Below are positions 1 through 9,260 of a stretch of 64,000 nucleotides of DNA, piece after piece (the stretch's first letter is position 1; every line of letters starts with the position of its first letter). This stretch comes from Streptomyces sp. CB02009. GTDB lineage: Bacteria > Actinomycetota > Actinomycetes > Streptomycetales > Streptomycetaceae. The stretch is taken from contig NZ_LIVV01000003.1 of NCBI RefSeq assembly GCF_001905825.1, forward strand, positions 292,956-356,955. The letters run 5' to 3'. Position numbers and translations under genes: made by a program. The notes under the pieces were generated by a model that saw only the letters and a list, made by a program, of their open reading frames with translations, was not told the origin of the DNA and did no database searches.

Positions 1-1
1 C

Positions 2-3000
2 TTCGAGACGGCCTTCAACTACGTCAACCCGCACGTCCTCAGCTCCCTCTTCGAGGGCACCGACATGGAGCTGACCGCCCTCAGGACGTGGGAGGAGACG
101 AACTTCAAGATCCTGGTGAACGCGGTCACCGACCCGGTGGACGAACGCCTCTGGCTGCGCATGGACTGCGACGGGAGCACCTTCACCGCCTCGCAGGTGG
201 AGAGCATCGGGCAGACGTACCTGGCCATCCTCCGGCAGATGACCGAACACCCCGACGAGGCAGCCGACTTCGCCTTCCTGAGCGTCCCGCCGAACCGGGC
301 GGCACCGCGCAGCGGCGCCGAGGCCCGTACCCCCGGGGAGCCTCCCCTGAACGTCGTACGGCGCATCGACGAGCACGTCGCGGCCACCCCGGACGCGATC
401 GCGGTCTCCTGCGGCACACGGCAGTGGACGTACGCCCGGCTCGACGAGGCGGCGCACCGCGTCGCCCAGGGCCTGATCGCCGCCGGAGCACGGCACGGCT
501 CGACCGTCGGCATCGCCATGGACCGCTCTCCCGAGACACTGGCCGCCGTCCTCGGCGTCGGGAAGGCGGGAGCCACCTGCGTCCCGCTCGACGTGAGCTA
601 TCCGCCGGCCAGGCTCGCGGCGATGGTCGCACAGGCCGATCCGGTACGGATCCTCACGCACGAGGCGCACGCGCACCTCTTCGAGGACTCCTCCCGGCTG
701 CTGTACGTCGCCGACCTGCTCGCCGCGGAGCCGGCGCCCGGGAGCGAGCGGGAACTGCCCGACATCACCGGTGAGACCGTCGCCTACCTGCTCTTCACCT
801 CCGGATCCAGCGGCGAACCCAAGGGAGTCGAACTCCCGCACCGCGTGCTCGCCAACTACCAGGAGTGGCAGATCCCCTCGGCCAGCGGAGCGGCCGGAGG
901 CAAGACCCTCCAGTTCGCCCCGCTCAGCTTCGACGTGGCGTTCCAGGAGATCTACTCCACGCTGTGCGGCGGCGGCACCCTGCAACTGCTCGCCGAGGAC
1001 GAGCGGAAGGACATGCCGGCCCTGCTGCGGCTCCTGGACCGCGAGGAGGTGGAACGCGTCTTCATGCCCTACGTCGCGCTCCAGCAGCTCGCGGAGACCT
1101 CCCAGGCGCTGGGCATCCGCCCCGCCGCCCTGCGGGTGGTCATCTCCTCCGGGGAGCAGCTGAGGATCACCGACGAGATCCGCCGGTTCTGCGCGGCGCG
1201 GCCGGACACGGTCCTGGAGAACCAGTACGGACCCACCGAGACCCACCTGCTGACCCATCACACGATGACCGGCGACCCGGCCCTCTTCCCCGACCTGCCG
1301 CCCGTCGGCGTGCCCGTGGACGGCATCGAGCTGCACCTGCTCGACGGCCTCATGCGGCCGGTGCCGCCGGGCGCCAAGGGCGAGATCTACATCGGAGGAG
1401 TGTGCCTGGCCCACGGCTACCGCAACCGCCCCGACCTGACCGAGCAGCGGTTCGTACCGGACCCGTCCGGTGAGCCCGGAGCCCGCCTGTACCGCACGGG
1501 AGACCTGGCCAGGGTCATGCCCGACGGCAACCTCATCTGGCTCGGCCGCGCCGACTCCCAGGTGAAGGTACGCGGCTTCCGGGTCGAGCTGGCCGAGGTG
1601 GAACTCGCGATCGGCAAGATCGCCGAGGAGCAGGCCGCGTCCGGCATCCGCGAGGCGGCGGTGGTGTCCCGGCGACGGGAGAGCGGAGACGCGTTCCTCG
1701 CGGCCTTCCTCGTCGGCGACAGCGACGCCGTGGACCTGCACGAGGTGCGCGGCCGGCTGCGCGCGGTGCTGCCGGACTACATGATGCCCGCGCACCTGGA
1801 GTGGCTCCCGAGCCTGCCCCTGACCCCCAGCGGCAAGCGGGACGACGCGCTGCTGCGCCGCATGCCGCTCGCCGTGCCGTCGTCCGACGCCACCCCGCCC
1901 GCCGACGAGCACGAGAGGGCACTGGTGGGCATCCTCGCGGAACTCCTCGAACTGCCCACAGTGGGCGTGCGGGACAACTTCTTCGACGTCGGAGGCACCT
2001 CGCTGACCGCGATGCGGCTGGTGATGACCATCGAGAAGCGCTACGGGGTCAACGTCCCGCTCTCCGCGTTCGTCGCCGCCCCGACCGTCGCCGGCCTGGC
2101 ACGGCACCTGCGGGGCAGCGGCTCCGCGGCCCGGTTCGACCCGGTCGTGCCGATCCGCACCGAGGGAGACAAGCCGCCGCTGTTCCTGGTCCACCCGCTG
2201 GGCGGCCATGTGCTGTGCTACGTACGCCTCGCCCGCCACCTGCCGCAGGACCAGCCGGTCTACGCGCTCCAGGCGTCCGGCACCGTGGCGGGCACCGAGC
2301 CCCTCGACTCGATCCCCGAGATGGCGGCGGGCTACCTGGAAGCCGTGCGGCGCGTGTGCCCCGAAGGGCCGTACGTGATCGGAGGGTGGTCCTTCGGAGG
2401 CTTCATCGCCTTCGAGATGGCGCGACAGCTCCGGCACAGCGACCCGGACGCGCTGCACGCCGCCGTACTGATCGACCCGATCGCCGTCAAGCAGGGCGAG
2501 CTGCCCGACGTCGCCGACCACTCGCTCCTGGAGTGGTTCTTCTGGGAGCTGCTGTGGATGGAACGCGGCGGCACCGCACCGGTGGTCTCGCTGCCGGACG
2601 GCCTGGAGGAGGAGGCGAAGTTCGACTTCATCGTCGAACACGCCACCCGGGCGGGAGTCCTGCCGGCGGGCAGCTCGCGCACCACCGTGCGCCGCCTGTT
2701 CGAGATGTTCAGGGCGCACTGGCGGGCGATCCTCACCTACCGGCCCGAGCCGGTCGACGGGGACGTGGCGCTGCTCCGCGCGACCTCCGAACTGCCGGAG
2801 ATCCTCCGGCCGATGCACGGGGCCGCGCAGAGCCTGCACACGGACCCCACCAACGGCTGGGGCGCCCTGACCACGGGACGCGTCCAGGTGGTCGACGTCC
2901 CCGGCGACCACCTGGTGCTCCTGGAGGAACCGCACGTGAGCGTCGTCGCCGAGAAGGTGGTCGAGGTGATGACGGCCGGCCGACCGGGCCGGAGGCCGAC

Positions 3001-3022
3001 GACGAAGAGGAGTGGGAAATGA
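2..3022 (+). CDS. NRPS C-terminal module (C tail-A-T-TE), 5' partial
   Basis: The frame is open from the left edge, so this is the last part of a larger nonribosomal peptide synthetase. The first ~70 codons are a condensation-domain tail (AFNYVNPHV-like). The adenylation domain follows: FTSGSSGEPKG near nt 800, FDVAFQE near 930, NQYGPTET near 1230, YRTGDL near 1490 and PLTPSGK near 1815. The carrier domain carries FFDVGGTSLTA with its 4'-phosphopantetheine Ser near 2000. A type I thioesterase (GGWSFGG near 2390, GDHLVLLEEP near 2905) ends the protein, so this module releases the product. A rough specificity reading (D, V, Q, F, I, S, Q, L, L) gives no substrate I trust. Its TGA overlaps the ATG of the next gene. 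The product is unknown. It is separated from the dithiolopyrrolone genes by about 15 kb and is probably a different pathway. Confidence 0.93.
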   Translation, partial: FETAFNYVNPHVLSSLFEGTDMELTALRTWEETNFKILVNAVTDPVDERLWLRMDCDGSTFTASQVESIGQTYLAILRQMTEHPDEAADFAFLSVPPNRAAPRSGAEARTPGEPPLNVVRRIDEHVAATPDAIAVSCGTRQWTYARLDEAAHRVAQGLIAAGARHGSTVGIAMDRSPETLAAVLGVGKAGATCVPLDVSYPPARLAAMVAQADPVRILTHEAHAHLFEDSSRLLYVADLLAAEPAPGSERELPDITGETVAYLLFTSGSSGEPKGVELPHRVLANYQEWQIPSASGAAGGKTLQFAPLSFDVAFQEIYSTLCGGGTLQLLAEDERKDMPALLRLLDREEVERVFMPYVALQQLAETSQALGIRPAALRVVISSGEQLRITDEIRRFCAARPDTVLENQYGPTETHLLTHHTMTGDPALFPDLPPVGVPVDGIELHLLDGLMRPVPPGAKGEIYIGGVCLAHGYRNRPDLTEQRFVPDPSGEPGARLYRTGDLARVMPDGNLIWLGRADSQVKVRGFRVELAEVELAIGKIAEEQAASGIREAAVVSRRRESGDAFLAAFLVGDSDAVDLHEVRGRLRAVLPDYMMPAHLEWLPSLPLTPSGKRDDALLRRMPLAVPSSDATPPADEHERALVGILAELLELPTVGVRDNFFDVGGTSLTAMRLVMTIEKRYGVNVPLSAFVAAPTVAGLARHLRGSGSAARFDPVVPIRTEGDKPPLFLVHPLGGHVLCYVRLARHLPQDQPVYALQASGTVAGTEPLDSIPEMAAGYLEAVRRVCPEGPYVIGGWSFGGFIAFEMARQLRHSDPDALHAAVLIDPIAVKQGELPDVADHSLLEWFFWELLWMERGGTAPVVSLPDGLEEEAKFDFIVEHATRAGVLPAGSSRTTVRRLFEMFRAHWRAILTYRPEPVDGDVALLRATSELPEILRPMHGAAQSLHTDPTNGWGALTTGRVQVVDVPGDHLVLLEEPHVSVVAEKVVEVMTAGRPGRRPTTKRSGK

Positions 3023-4200
3023 CGCAGCATCCCCCGCGCAAGGCTCTGGTCGTCGGAGCGGGCATCGGCGGCCTCGCCGCCGCCGCGGCACTGCGCCGCG
3101 CAGGCGTCGAGGTGCAGGTCTTCGAGCGGGCGCCCGAGCTGCGGCCGGGCACCACGGCGGTGTCGTTGATGTGCAACGCGGTCCTGGCGCTGCGCAGCCT
3201 CGACATCGACATCGCCCCGGGGCTCGACAAGCGCGCCGAGGTCTTCGACGAGCTCAAGTTCCTCACCCGGCGCGGCCGTCCGATCAGGGCCCTGCCGTTC
3301 AGGGAGGTCTCGGACCGGCTGGGGGCCTCGAACTACGCCGTCCACCGGGCCGACCTCCAGCAGACCCTGCTGGACGCGCTCGGTGACGAGAGCGTCATCG
3401 AGTTCGGGGCCGCGGCGGCCGGGTTCGTCAGCGGCGAGGACGGGGTCGAGGTCGCCTTCGAGGACGGCAGGACCGCCTCGGGCGACTTCCTGATCGGGGC
3501 GGACGGCTTCAACTCGGCGATCCGCAGGCAGGTGGCGGACCCCGCCGCCGACGAACCGCGGCCCGGGAACTACGCCTGCTGGCTGGCCACGGTGCCCTTC
3601 TCGCACCGGCGGATGACCAAGGGCTACGCGGCGCACTACTGGGGGCGCGGACAGCGCTTCGGCCTCGCCGACATAGGCCGCGGCCGCGCCTACTGGTGGG
3701 CGACGAAGAACGTGCCCCCGGGGGCCTCCGGACACCTGCGGCGCGGCAAGGAGGGCCTCGAGGGCCTCTTCGCCGGCTGGGCCGACGAGGTGCGGGAGGC
3801 GATCCGCACCACGCCCGAGGAGTCGATCGTCCGCATCACCGCCCAGGACCGCCCGTTCCTCCAGCGCTGGGGCACCGGCCGTACGACCCTGCTCGGCGAC
3901 GCGGCCCACCCGATGCTCGTGAGTCTGGGCCAGGGCGCGGCGCTGGCCATCGAGGACGCGGTCGTCCTCGCCCAGCACCTGCGCGCGACGGCGGACCCCG
4001 TCGCGGCCCTGCGCGGCTACGAGGACGAGCGCCGGCCGCGGACGGAGGGACTGGTCGCCGCGGCCCGCGCGTTGAGCGAGAACGAGCAGCTGGAGGCCTT
4101 CTTCCCCGCCCTGGCGCGCGATCTCTACTTCCGGTTCGTACCGCTGTCCAAGCTCACCGGTCCGAACGACGCGGTCCTCACCTGGCCGCCGCTGGGCTGA
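3019..4200 (+). CDS. FAD-dependent monooxygenase (PHBH-like, NRPS-coupled)
   Basis: This 393-aa group A flavin monooxygenase has an N-terminal Rossmann fold with GAGIGGLAAAAALRRAG, a mid-protein DFLIGADGFNSAIR (DG motif binding FAD and NAD(P)H), and the second FAD motif LLGDAAHPMLVSLGQGAALAIEDAVVLA. These enzymes hydroxylate or epoxidise aromatic or activated substrates using NAD(P)H and O2. Its ATG overlaps the NRPS TGA (ATGA), so translation is coupled and the enzyme probably tailors the NRPS product or a bound building block. No membrane segment or signal peptide is visible. A strong hairpin follows about 55 nt downstream and probably ends this transcript. The substrate cannot be told from sequence. 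Confidence 0.9.
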   Translation: MTQHPPRKALVVGAGIGGLAAAAALRRAGVEVQVFERAPELRPGTTAVSLMCNAVLALRSLDIDIAPGLDKRAEVFDELKFLTRRGRPIRALPFREVSDRLGASNYAVHRADLQQTLLDALGDESVIEFGAAAAGFVSGEDGVEVAFEDGRTASGDFLIGADGFNSAIRRQVADPAADEPRPGNYACWLATVPFSHRRMTKGYAAHYWGRGQRFGLADIGRGRAYWWATKNVPPGASGHLRRGKEGLEGLFAGWADEVREAIRTTPEESIVRITAQDRPFLQRWGTGRTTLLGDAAHPMLVSLGQGAALAIEDAVVLAQHLRATADPVAALRGYEDERRPRTEGLVAAARALSENEQLEAFFPALARDLYFRFVPLSKLTGPNDAVLTWPPLG

Positions 4201-4254
4201 CGCACCGCACGACCGCTGGCGCACGACCGCTGACGGACGTTCGCTGACGGACGA

Positions 4255-4288
4255 CCCGCGGGTGGGCGCACGCGCGCCCACCCGCGGG
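4255..4288. terminator. Perfect 15-bp stem with tetraloop
   Basis: The arms at 4255-4269 and 4274-4288 are exactly complementary with a 4-nt loop. The hairpin sits between the monooxygenase stop and the E1alpha start, so it should separate the NRPS transcript from the 2-oxoacid dehydrogenase operon. There is no T-tract, as is usual for Streptomyces. Just upstream (4201-4254), a GCACGACCGCTG-type direct repeat is present. Confidence 0.7.
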
Positions 4289-4324
4289 GAGCGCCCGTCT
4301 CCGCACTCTTCGTAGGAGCACGTC

Positions 4325-5413
4325 ATGGACCTGTCCCGTCAGCCGGACGACCTCGACCCGCGGCCGGTCGCCCTCATCACCCCCGAGGGCCTGCCGGTCG
4401 ACCACCCGCGGTTCGACGTCACGCTGTCGTCCGAGGAACTGACCGAACTGTACGAATGGATGGTCGTCACCCGCGCCGTGGACGCGGAGTTCGTCAACCT
4501 CCAGCGGCAGGGCCAGCTGGCCCTGTACCCCTCGTGCAGGGGCCAGGAAGCGGCCCAGGTCGGCTGCGCCGCCGCCCTGCGCCACGACGACTGGCTCTTC
4601 CCCCAGTACCGCGAGCTCGGCCTGTTCCTGATGCGCGGGATTCCCGCCTCCGCGGTCGGCGCGGTGTGGCGCGGGACCTGGCACGGCGGCTGGGGCTTCC
4701 CCGAGCACGCCTGCGCGGCGATGTCCATCCCCATCGGCACGCACGCCCTGCACGCCGTCGGCGCGGCCATGGCGGCGCCCAGGCTCGGCGAGGACTCCCT
4801 GACCGTCGCCTTCATCGGGGACGGCGCGACGAGCGAGGGGGACGTGCACGAGGCGCTGAACTTCGCCGCCGTGAAGGCGGCGCCGTGTGTGTTCTACATC
4901 CAGAACAACCAGTGGGCGATCTCCGTGCCCCTCTCCGAGCAGACACGGGCGCCCTCCCTCGCGCACAAGGCCGTCGGTTACGGCATGCCGGGCATCAGGG
5001 TCGACGGAAACGACGTCCTCGCCTGCCGGGCGGTGACCGAACAGGCCGCCGCCCGGGCGAGGGCGGGCGGCGGACCGACCCTCATCGAGGCGGTCACCTA
5101 CCGGCTCGCTCCGCACACCACCTCCGACGACCCGACGCGGTACCGCACCCAGGACGAGGTCGACCACTGGGAGCGCCTCGACCCGATACCCCGCTACCGG
5201 CGCTACCTCGCCCACCGGGGCCTGTGGCACGAGGAGGCCGAGGACCGTGCGCGGGACAGGGCGGCCCGGATGTGCGCCGAACTGCGGGACGGCGTGTTCG
5301 ACGCCCCCGACGTGCCGCCCACCGAGTTGTTCGCCCACGTACTGCGCGAGCCGACGAAGGACCTGCTCGAGCAGTCAGGACAGCTGCTCGCCGAACTGTC
5401 CCGGAAGGAGTGA
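4325..5413 (+). CDS. bkdA: Branched-chain 2-oxoacid dehydrogenase E1 alpha
   Basis: This 362-aa thiamine-diphosphate E1 alpha subunit carries the ThDP/Mg motif GDGATSEGDVHEALNFAAVK near residues 160-180, followed by NNQWAIS. QGQLALYPSCRGQEAAQVG and HTTSDDPTRYR are typical of branched-chain (BCKDH) rather than pyruvate dehydrogenase E1 alpha. With E1 beta and E2 it would decarboxylate the 2-oxo acids of Val, Leu and Ile and load the acyl group on E2 lipoate. AGGAG lies 8 nt before the ATG. E1 alpha, E1 beta and E2 are packed as one operon. No E3 gene is nearby, so dihydrolipoamide dehydrogenase must be shared. It could supply branched acyl-CoAs to either neighbouring natural-product locus, which is inference. 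Confidence 0.92.
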   Translation: MDLSRQPDDLDPRPVALITPEGLPVDHPRFDVTLSSEELTELYEWMVVTRAVDAEFVNLQRQGQLALYPSCRGQEAAQVGCAAALRHDDWLFPQYRELGLFLMRGIPASAVGAVWRGTWHGGWGFPEHACAAMSIPIGTHALHAVGAAMAAPRLGEDSLTVAFIGDGATSEGDVHEALNFAAVKAAPCVFYIQNNQWAISVPLSEQTRAPSLAHKAVGYGMPGIRVDGNDVLACRAVTEQAAARARAGGGPTLIEAVTYRLAPHTTSDDPTRYRTQDEVDHWERLDPIPRYRRYLAHRGLWHEEAEDRARDRAARMCAELRDGVFDAPDVPPTELFAHVLREPTKDLLEQSGQLLAELSRKE

Positions 5414-5415
5414 CC

Positions 5416-6399
5416 GTGGCGGCGACCATGGTGGAAGCGATCAACACGGCGCTGCGCGAGGCCATGGCCGAGGACGAGCGCGTCGTCGTCTTCGGCCAGG
5501 ACGTGGCCCGCCAGGGCGGGGTCTTCCGGGTGACCGAGGGCCTCGCCGAGCGGTTCGGCCCCCAGCGCTGCTTCGACACACCGCTCGCCGAGTCGGCGAT
5601 CGTCGGAGTGGCCCTGGGCATGGCGATGCGGGGACTGCGCCCCGTGCCCGAGATCCAGTTCGACGGGTTCACCTATCCCGCGCTGGACCAGATCGTCAGC
5701 CACCTGGCCAAGTACCGCAACCGCACCCGCGGCGCGCTCTCGGTGCCGGTGACCCTGCGCGTCCCGTCCTTCGGCGGCATCGGCGCGGTCGAGCACCACT
5801 CGGAGTCCACCGAGACGTTCTGGGCGCACACGGCGGGACTGCGGGTGGTGACGCCCGCGACGGCCGCGGACGCCCACGTCCTGCTCCGGCAGTCCATCGA
5901 CTGCGACGACCCGGTGATCTTCCTGGAGCCCAAGCGGCGCTACTGGCAGAGCGGTGACGAGACGGCCGAGGTGCCGGCGGCGGGCCTGGAGCGGGCGCTG
6001 GTCCGCCGCAGCGGTACGGACGTCACGGTGGTCGCGTACGGCGGCACCGTCGGCACCGCGCTGGAGGCCGCGGAGACCGCCCGGCGCGAGCACGGCTGGG
6101 AGCTGGAAGTGGTCGACCTGCGCTCCCTGGCCCCCCTCGACTTCCCGACGATCGCCGCCTCGGTGTCCCGCACCGGGCGCTGCGTCGTCCTGCACGAGGG
6201 CCCGCGCACCCTGGGACTGGGAGCGGAGATCGCGGCCAGGGTGCAGGAGGAACTGTTCTGGGACCTGGAGGCCCCCGTGCTGCGGGTCACCGGATTCGAC
6301 ACCCCGTACCCGCCCGCACGATGGGAGAAGGCATGGCTTCCGGGCGTCGACCGGCTGCTCGACGGCATCGACCGGTCCTTCGGGTACAGCCATGACTGA
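5416..6399 (+). CDS. bkdB: Branched-chain 2-oxoacid dehydrogenase E1 beta
   Basis: This 327-aa transketolase-like E1 beta subunit forms the alpha2beta2 decarboxylase with the preceding gene. It has ThDP-binding features (FDTPLAESAIVGVALGMAMRG; PEIQFDGFTYPALDQIVSHLAKYR) and a transketolase C-terminal domain (VVDLRSLAPLD; HEGPRTLGLGAEIAA). The GTG at 5416 is chosen because AAGGAG ends 5 nt upstream. A GTG at 5410 overlaps the E1 alpha stop but would bury that ribosome site, and an ATG at 5428 lies too far from it. The 3' end overlaps the E2 start by 8 nt. Confidence 0.92.
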   Translation: MAATMVEAINTALREAMAEDERVVVFGQDVARQGGVFRVTEGLAERFGPQRCFDTPLAESAIVGVALGMAMRGLRPVPEIQFDGFTYPALDQIVSHLAKYRNRTRGALSVPVTLRVPSFGGIGAVEHHSESTETFWAHTAGLRVVTPATAADAHVLLRQSIDCDDPVIFLEPKRRYWQSGDETAEVPAAGLERALVRRSGTDVTVVAYGGTVGTALEAAETARREHGWELEVVDLRSLAPLDFPTIAASVSRTGRCVVLHEGPRTLGLGAEIAARVQEELFWDLEAPVLRVTGFDTPYPPARWEKAWLPGVDRLLDGIDRSFGYSHD

Positions 6400-7870
6400 C
6401 GCCGTGGACCGCACGATCCGGGAGTTCCTCGTACCCGACCTGGGCGAGGGGCTGCTCGACGCGACCGTCGTCGCCTGGCTGGTGGCGCCGGGGGACACCG
6501 TCGCCGTCAACCAGCCGCTGTGCGTCCTGGAGACGGCCAAGGCGGAGGTGGAGATCCCGTCCCCGTACGCCGGGACCGTCGTGGAACGGCGCGGCGAGCC
6601 GGGCGAGACCCTGCCGGTGGGCACCCCGCTGATCCTCGTCGACACCGGGGCGCCGACGGCCACCGGAAGGGCGCCGGGCATCGCCGAGGGCCCGGTCCCG
6701 GGCGTGAACCCGGCCGTGCACCGGGATCCGGCCGGGCCCCCGGACCCGGCCGCGCACCGGGACCCGGGGGCGAGCCCGGCCGCGGCGGCGGGCGCCGTGC
6801 CCGGCACGGCCGTCGACGCGCAGGGCGCCGACCGGACCGGCGCCGACCGGACCGGCGCCGACCGGACCGGCGCAGACTCGGGACCGGTGCTCGTCGGATA
6901 CGGCACGGGCGCGGGGGTGGGCGCGGGGGCGGACACCGGCCGGCGCGCGGTCCGCAGACGCCCCGCTCCCCGCCGTACGCCGTCCGCCGCGCCGACCGAC
7001 ACGGGGCGCCCCCGCGCCAAGCCGCCCGTACGGCATCTCGCCCGCACGCTCGGGGTGGACCTGGCGGCGCTGGGCGCCGGCTCGGGTCCGGAGGGCACCA
7101 TCACCCGCACGGACGTCCACGCGGCGGCGGCTTCGCTCGCGGCGGGGGCCGCCGGGGACGGCGGGAGCGCATCCGGGACCCGTTCGATCCCCGTGCGCGG
7201 CATCCGGGCACGCACGGCGGCGCACATGGAGCGGGCACGCCGGGAGATCCCGGACGCCCACTGCTCCCTCACCGTCGACTTCTCCCGCCTGCTCGCCCTG
7301 CGCGACAGGCTGCGCGCGCGGGAAGCCGAGAGCGCCGCCACGCCCTTCGCCCTCCTGCTGAGGCTCCTGACGCTGACCCTGCGCGAACACCCCAGGCTCA
7401 ACGCCACGTACGTCCAGGACGGCCCCGAGGTCCGTACGTACGACGCGGTGCACCTGGGCATCGGCACGGCCACACCGCGCGGCCTGGTCGTGCCCGTGGT
7501 GCGCGACGCCCAGGACCTGTCGACCGTGCGGCTCGCCCGAGAGCTGGCGCGGCTGGCGGACGGGGCGCGCACGGGCGCGCTCACGCCCCGCGAGCTGACC
7601 GGCTCCACCTTCACGGTCTCCAACTTCGGCGCGCTGGGCCTGGACGAGGGCGTGCCGGTCGTCAACCACCCCGAGGCGGCGATCCTCGGCGTGGGGTCCA
7701 TCCGCCCCCGCCCGCACGTCGTGGACGGCGACCGGCTCGTCGTACGGCCCACCGCGAAGCTCACCTGCGCGTTCGACCACCGGGTGTGCGACGGCGCAGA
7801 GGCCGCGGCCTTCCTCACCGCGCTGGGCGCGCTCGTGGAGGACCCCGACACCCTCCTGTTGAGCCTGTAG
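6392..7870 (+). CDS. bkdC: Branched-chain 2-oxoacid dehydrogenase E2 (dihydrolipoyl acyltransferase)
   Basis: This 492-aa E2 core protein has one N-terminal lipoyl domain with the modified lysine in LETAKAEVEIPSPYAG (about residue 49). A long, low-complexity Gly/Ala/Pro/Asp linker (about residues 85-205) includes three exact DRTGA repeats. The E3/E1-binding domain follows (VRHLARTLGVDLAALGAGSGPEG), then the acyltransferase domain ending in FDHRVCDGAEAAAFL with the conserved HxxxDG histidine and aspartate. It transfers the acyl group from lipoate to CoA. The ATG overlaps the E1 beta end. The linker is longer and more repetitive than I would expect, with in-frame tandem duplication. Confidence 0.92.
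   Translation: MTDAVDRTIREFLVPDLGEGLLDATVVAWLVAPGDTVAVNQPLCVLETAKAEVEIPSPYAGTVVERRGEPGETLPVGTPLILVDTGAPTATGRAPGIAEGPVPGVNPAVHRDPAGPPDPAAHRDPGASPAAAAGAVPGTAVDAQGADRTGADRTGADRTGADSGPVLVGYGTGAGVGAGADTGRRAVRRRPAPRRTPSAAPTDTGRPRAKPPVRHLARTLGVDLAALGAGSGPEGTITRTDVHAAAASLAAGAAGDGGSASGTRSIPVRGIRARTAAHMERARREIPDAHCSLTVDFSRLLALRDRLRAREAESAATPFALLLRLLTLTLREHPRLNATYVQDGPEVRTYDAVHLGIGTATPRGLVVPVVRDAQDLSTVRLARELARLADGARTGALTPRELTGSTFTVSNFGALGLDEGVPVVNHPEAAILGVGSIRPRPHVVDGDRLVVRPTAKLTCAFDHRVCDGAEAAAFLTALGALVEDPDTLLLSL
6824..6868 (+). repeat. 3 x 15-bp in-frame tandem repeat in E2 linker
   Basis: Three identical 15-bp units (GGCGCCGACCGGACC) run head to tail and encode GADRT repeats within the flexible interdomain linker. 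The copies are identical, which suggests recent slippage. Confidence 0.85.
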
Positions 7871-7938
7871 AAGCCGGTGCGCGGCCGTTCCGCGATCCGT
7901 GACGACATCACCCACCCACCTAAGGACCGCCGAAGACC

Positions 7939-9093
7939 ATGGACCATCGCCTCACCCCCGAGCACGAGGAACTCCGCCGTACCGTCGAGGCGTTCGCGCA
8001 CGATGTCGTGGCGCCGAAGATCGGCGACTATTACGAGCGGCACGAGTTCCCGTACGAGATCGTCCGTGAGATGGGCCGTATGGGCCTGTTCGGGCTGCCG
8101 TTCCCCGAGGAGTACGGCGGTATGGGCGGTGACTATCTGGCGCTCGGGATCGCGCTGGAGGAGCTGGCCCGGGTGGACTCCTCGGTGGCGATCACGCTGG
8201 AGGCGGGGGTGTCGCTCGGTGCGATGCCGGTCTACCTCTTCGGTACGGATGAGCAGAAGCGGGAGTGGCTGCCGAGGTTGTGCGCGGGTGAGGTGCTGGG
8301 TGCGTTCGGTCTGACGGAGCCGGGTGCCGGTTCGGACGCGGGCGGCACGCGGACGACGGCGGTGCGGGACGGCGACCACTGGGTGATCAACGGTTCGAAG
8401 TGTTTCATCACCAACTCCGGTACGGACATCACGGGTCTGGTGACGGTCACGGCGGTGACGGGCCGCAAGCCGGACGGCCGGCCGCTGATCTCGTCGATCA
8501 TCGTGCCGTCCGGGACTCCCGGGTTCACTGTGGCCGCGCCGTATTCGAAGGTGGGCTGGAACGCGTCGGACACGCGTGAGCTGTCGTTCGACGACGTGCG
8601 GGTCCCGGTGGAGAACCTGCTGGGCGAGGAGGGCCGCGGGTACGCGCAGTTCCTGCGGATCCTGGACGAGGGCCGGGTGGCGATCGCGGCGCTGGCGACG
8701 GGTCTGGCGCAGGGCTGTGTCGACGAGTCGGTGAAGTACGCGAAGGAACGTCACGCCTTCGGCCGGCCGATCGGTGACAACCAGGCCATCCAGTTCAAGA
8801 TCGCCGACATGGAGATGCGGGCGCACATGGCGCGGATCGGCTGGCGGGACGCGGCCTCGCGGCTGGTGCTCGGCGAGACGTTCAAGAAGGAGGCGGCGAT
8901 CGCGAAGCTGTACTCCTCGACGGTGGCCGTGGACAACGCGCGTGAGGCGACCCAGATCCACGGCGGCTACGGCTTCATGAACGAGTACCCGGTGGCCCGG
9001 ATGTGGCGCGACTCCAAGATCCTGGAGATCGGCGAGGGCACCAGCGAGGTCCAGCGCATGCTGATCGCGCGGGAGTTGGGCCTCCAGGCCTGA
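7939..9093 (+). CDS. Acyl-CoA dehydrogenase (AcdH-like)
   Basis: This 384-aa flavoenzyme should oxidise acyl-CoA to the 2,3-enoyl-CoA and pass electrons to ETF. The FAD/substrate signatures are GAFGLTEPGAGSDAGGTRTTA near residue 125 and FITNSGTDITG. It ends with the classic QIHGGYGFMNEYPVARMWRD and the catalytic glutamate in IGEGTSEVQR. AAGGA precedes the ATG by about 12 nt. It follows the bkd genes by 68 nt in the same direction, so a branched-chain acyl-CoA step is the natural reading. Codon choice differs from its neighbours, with more GGT, CGT and TTC mixtures, as in well-expressed primary-metabolism genes. Confidence 0.92.
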   Translation: MDHRLTPEHEELRRTVEAFAHDVVAPKIGDYYERHEFPYEIVREMGRMGLFGLPFPEEYGGMGGDYLALGIALEELARVDSSVAITLEAGVSLGAMPVYLFGTDEQKREWLPRLCAGEVLGAFGLTEPGAGSDAGGTRTTAVRDGDHWVINGSKCFITNSGTDITGLVTVTAVTGRKPDGRPLISSIIVPSGTPGFTVAAPYSKVGWNASDTRELSFDDVRVPVENLLGEEGRGYAQFLRILDEGRVAIAALATGLAQGCVDESVKYAKERHAFGRPIGDNQAIQFKIADMEMRAHMARIGWRDAASRLVLGETFKKEAAIAKLYSSTVAVDNAREATQIHGGYGFMNEYPVARMWRDSKILEIGEGTSEVQRMLIARELGLQA

Positions 9094-9116
9094 GCGCTCA
9101 CCCGCACGCTCAGGCC
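9087..9116. terminator. 10-bp stem hairpin at acyl-CoA dehydrogenase stop
   Basis: GGCCTGAGCG at 9087 pairs perfectly with CGCTCAGGCC at 9107 around a 10-nt loop. The TGA stop codon lies inside the left arm. It would end the bkd-acyl-CoA dehydrogenase transcript. Confidence 0.65.
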
Positions 9117-9260
9117 GGGACACCGGGGTGGCGATAGCCGCAGGTTGGTCCGTCCCGAATCGCCCCTGGCGTCGGTTCACTTGGCGAGCCGCAGCGCCTA
9201 GGCTGCTCGGGGTTCGGCAGGTTCGAGTGTTTCGAGTGTTTCGGGTGTGAGGTGGGGACG

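Noticed and set aside
5203..9180. Very long open frame on the minus strand opposite the bkd genes
   Set aside because: High GC content opens long antisense frames; this one lacks protein family motifs and is exactly opposite well-supported genes.
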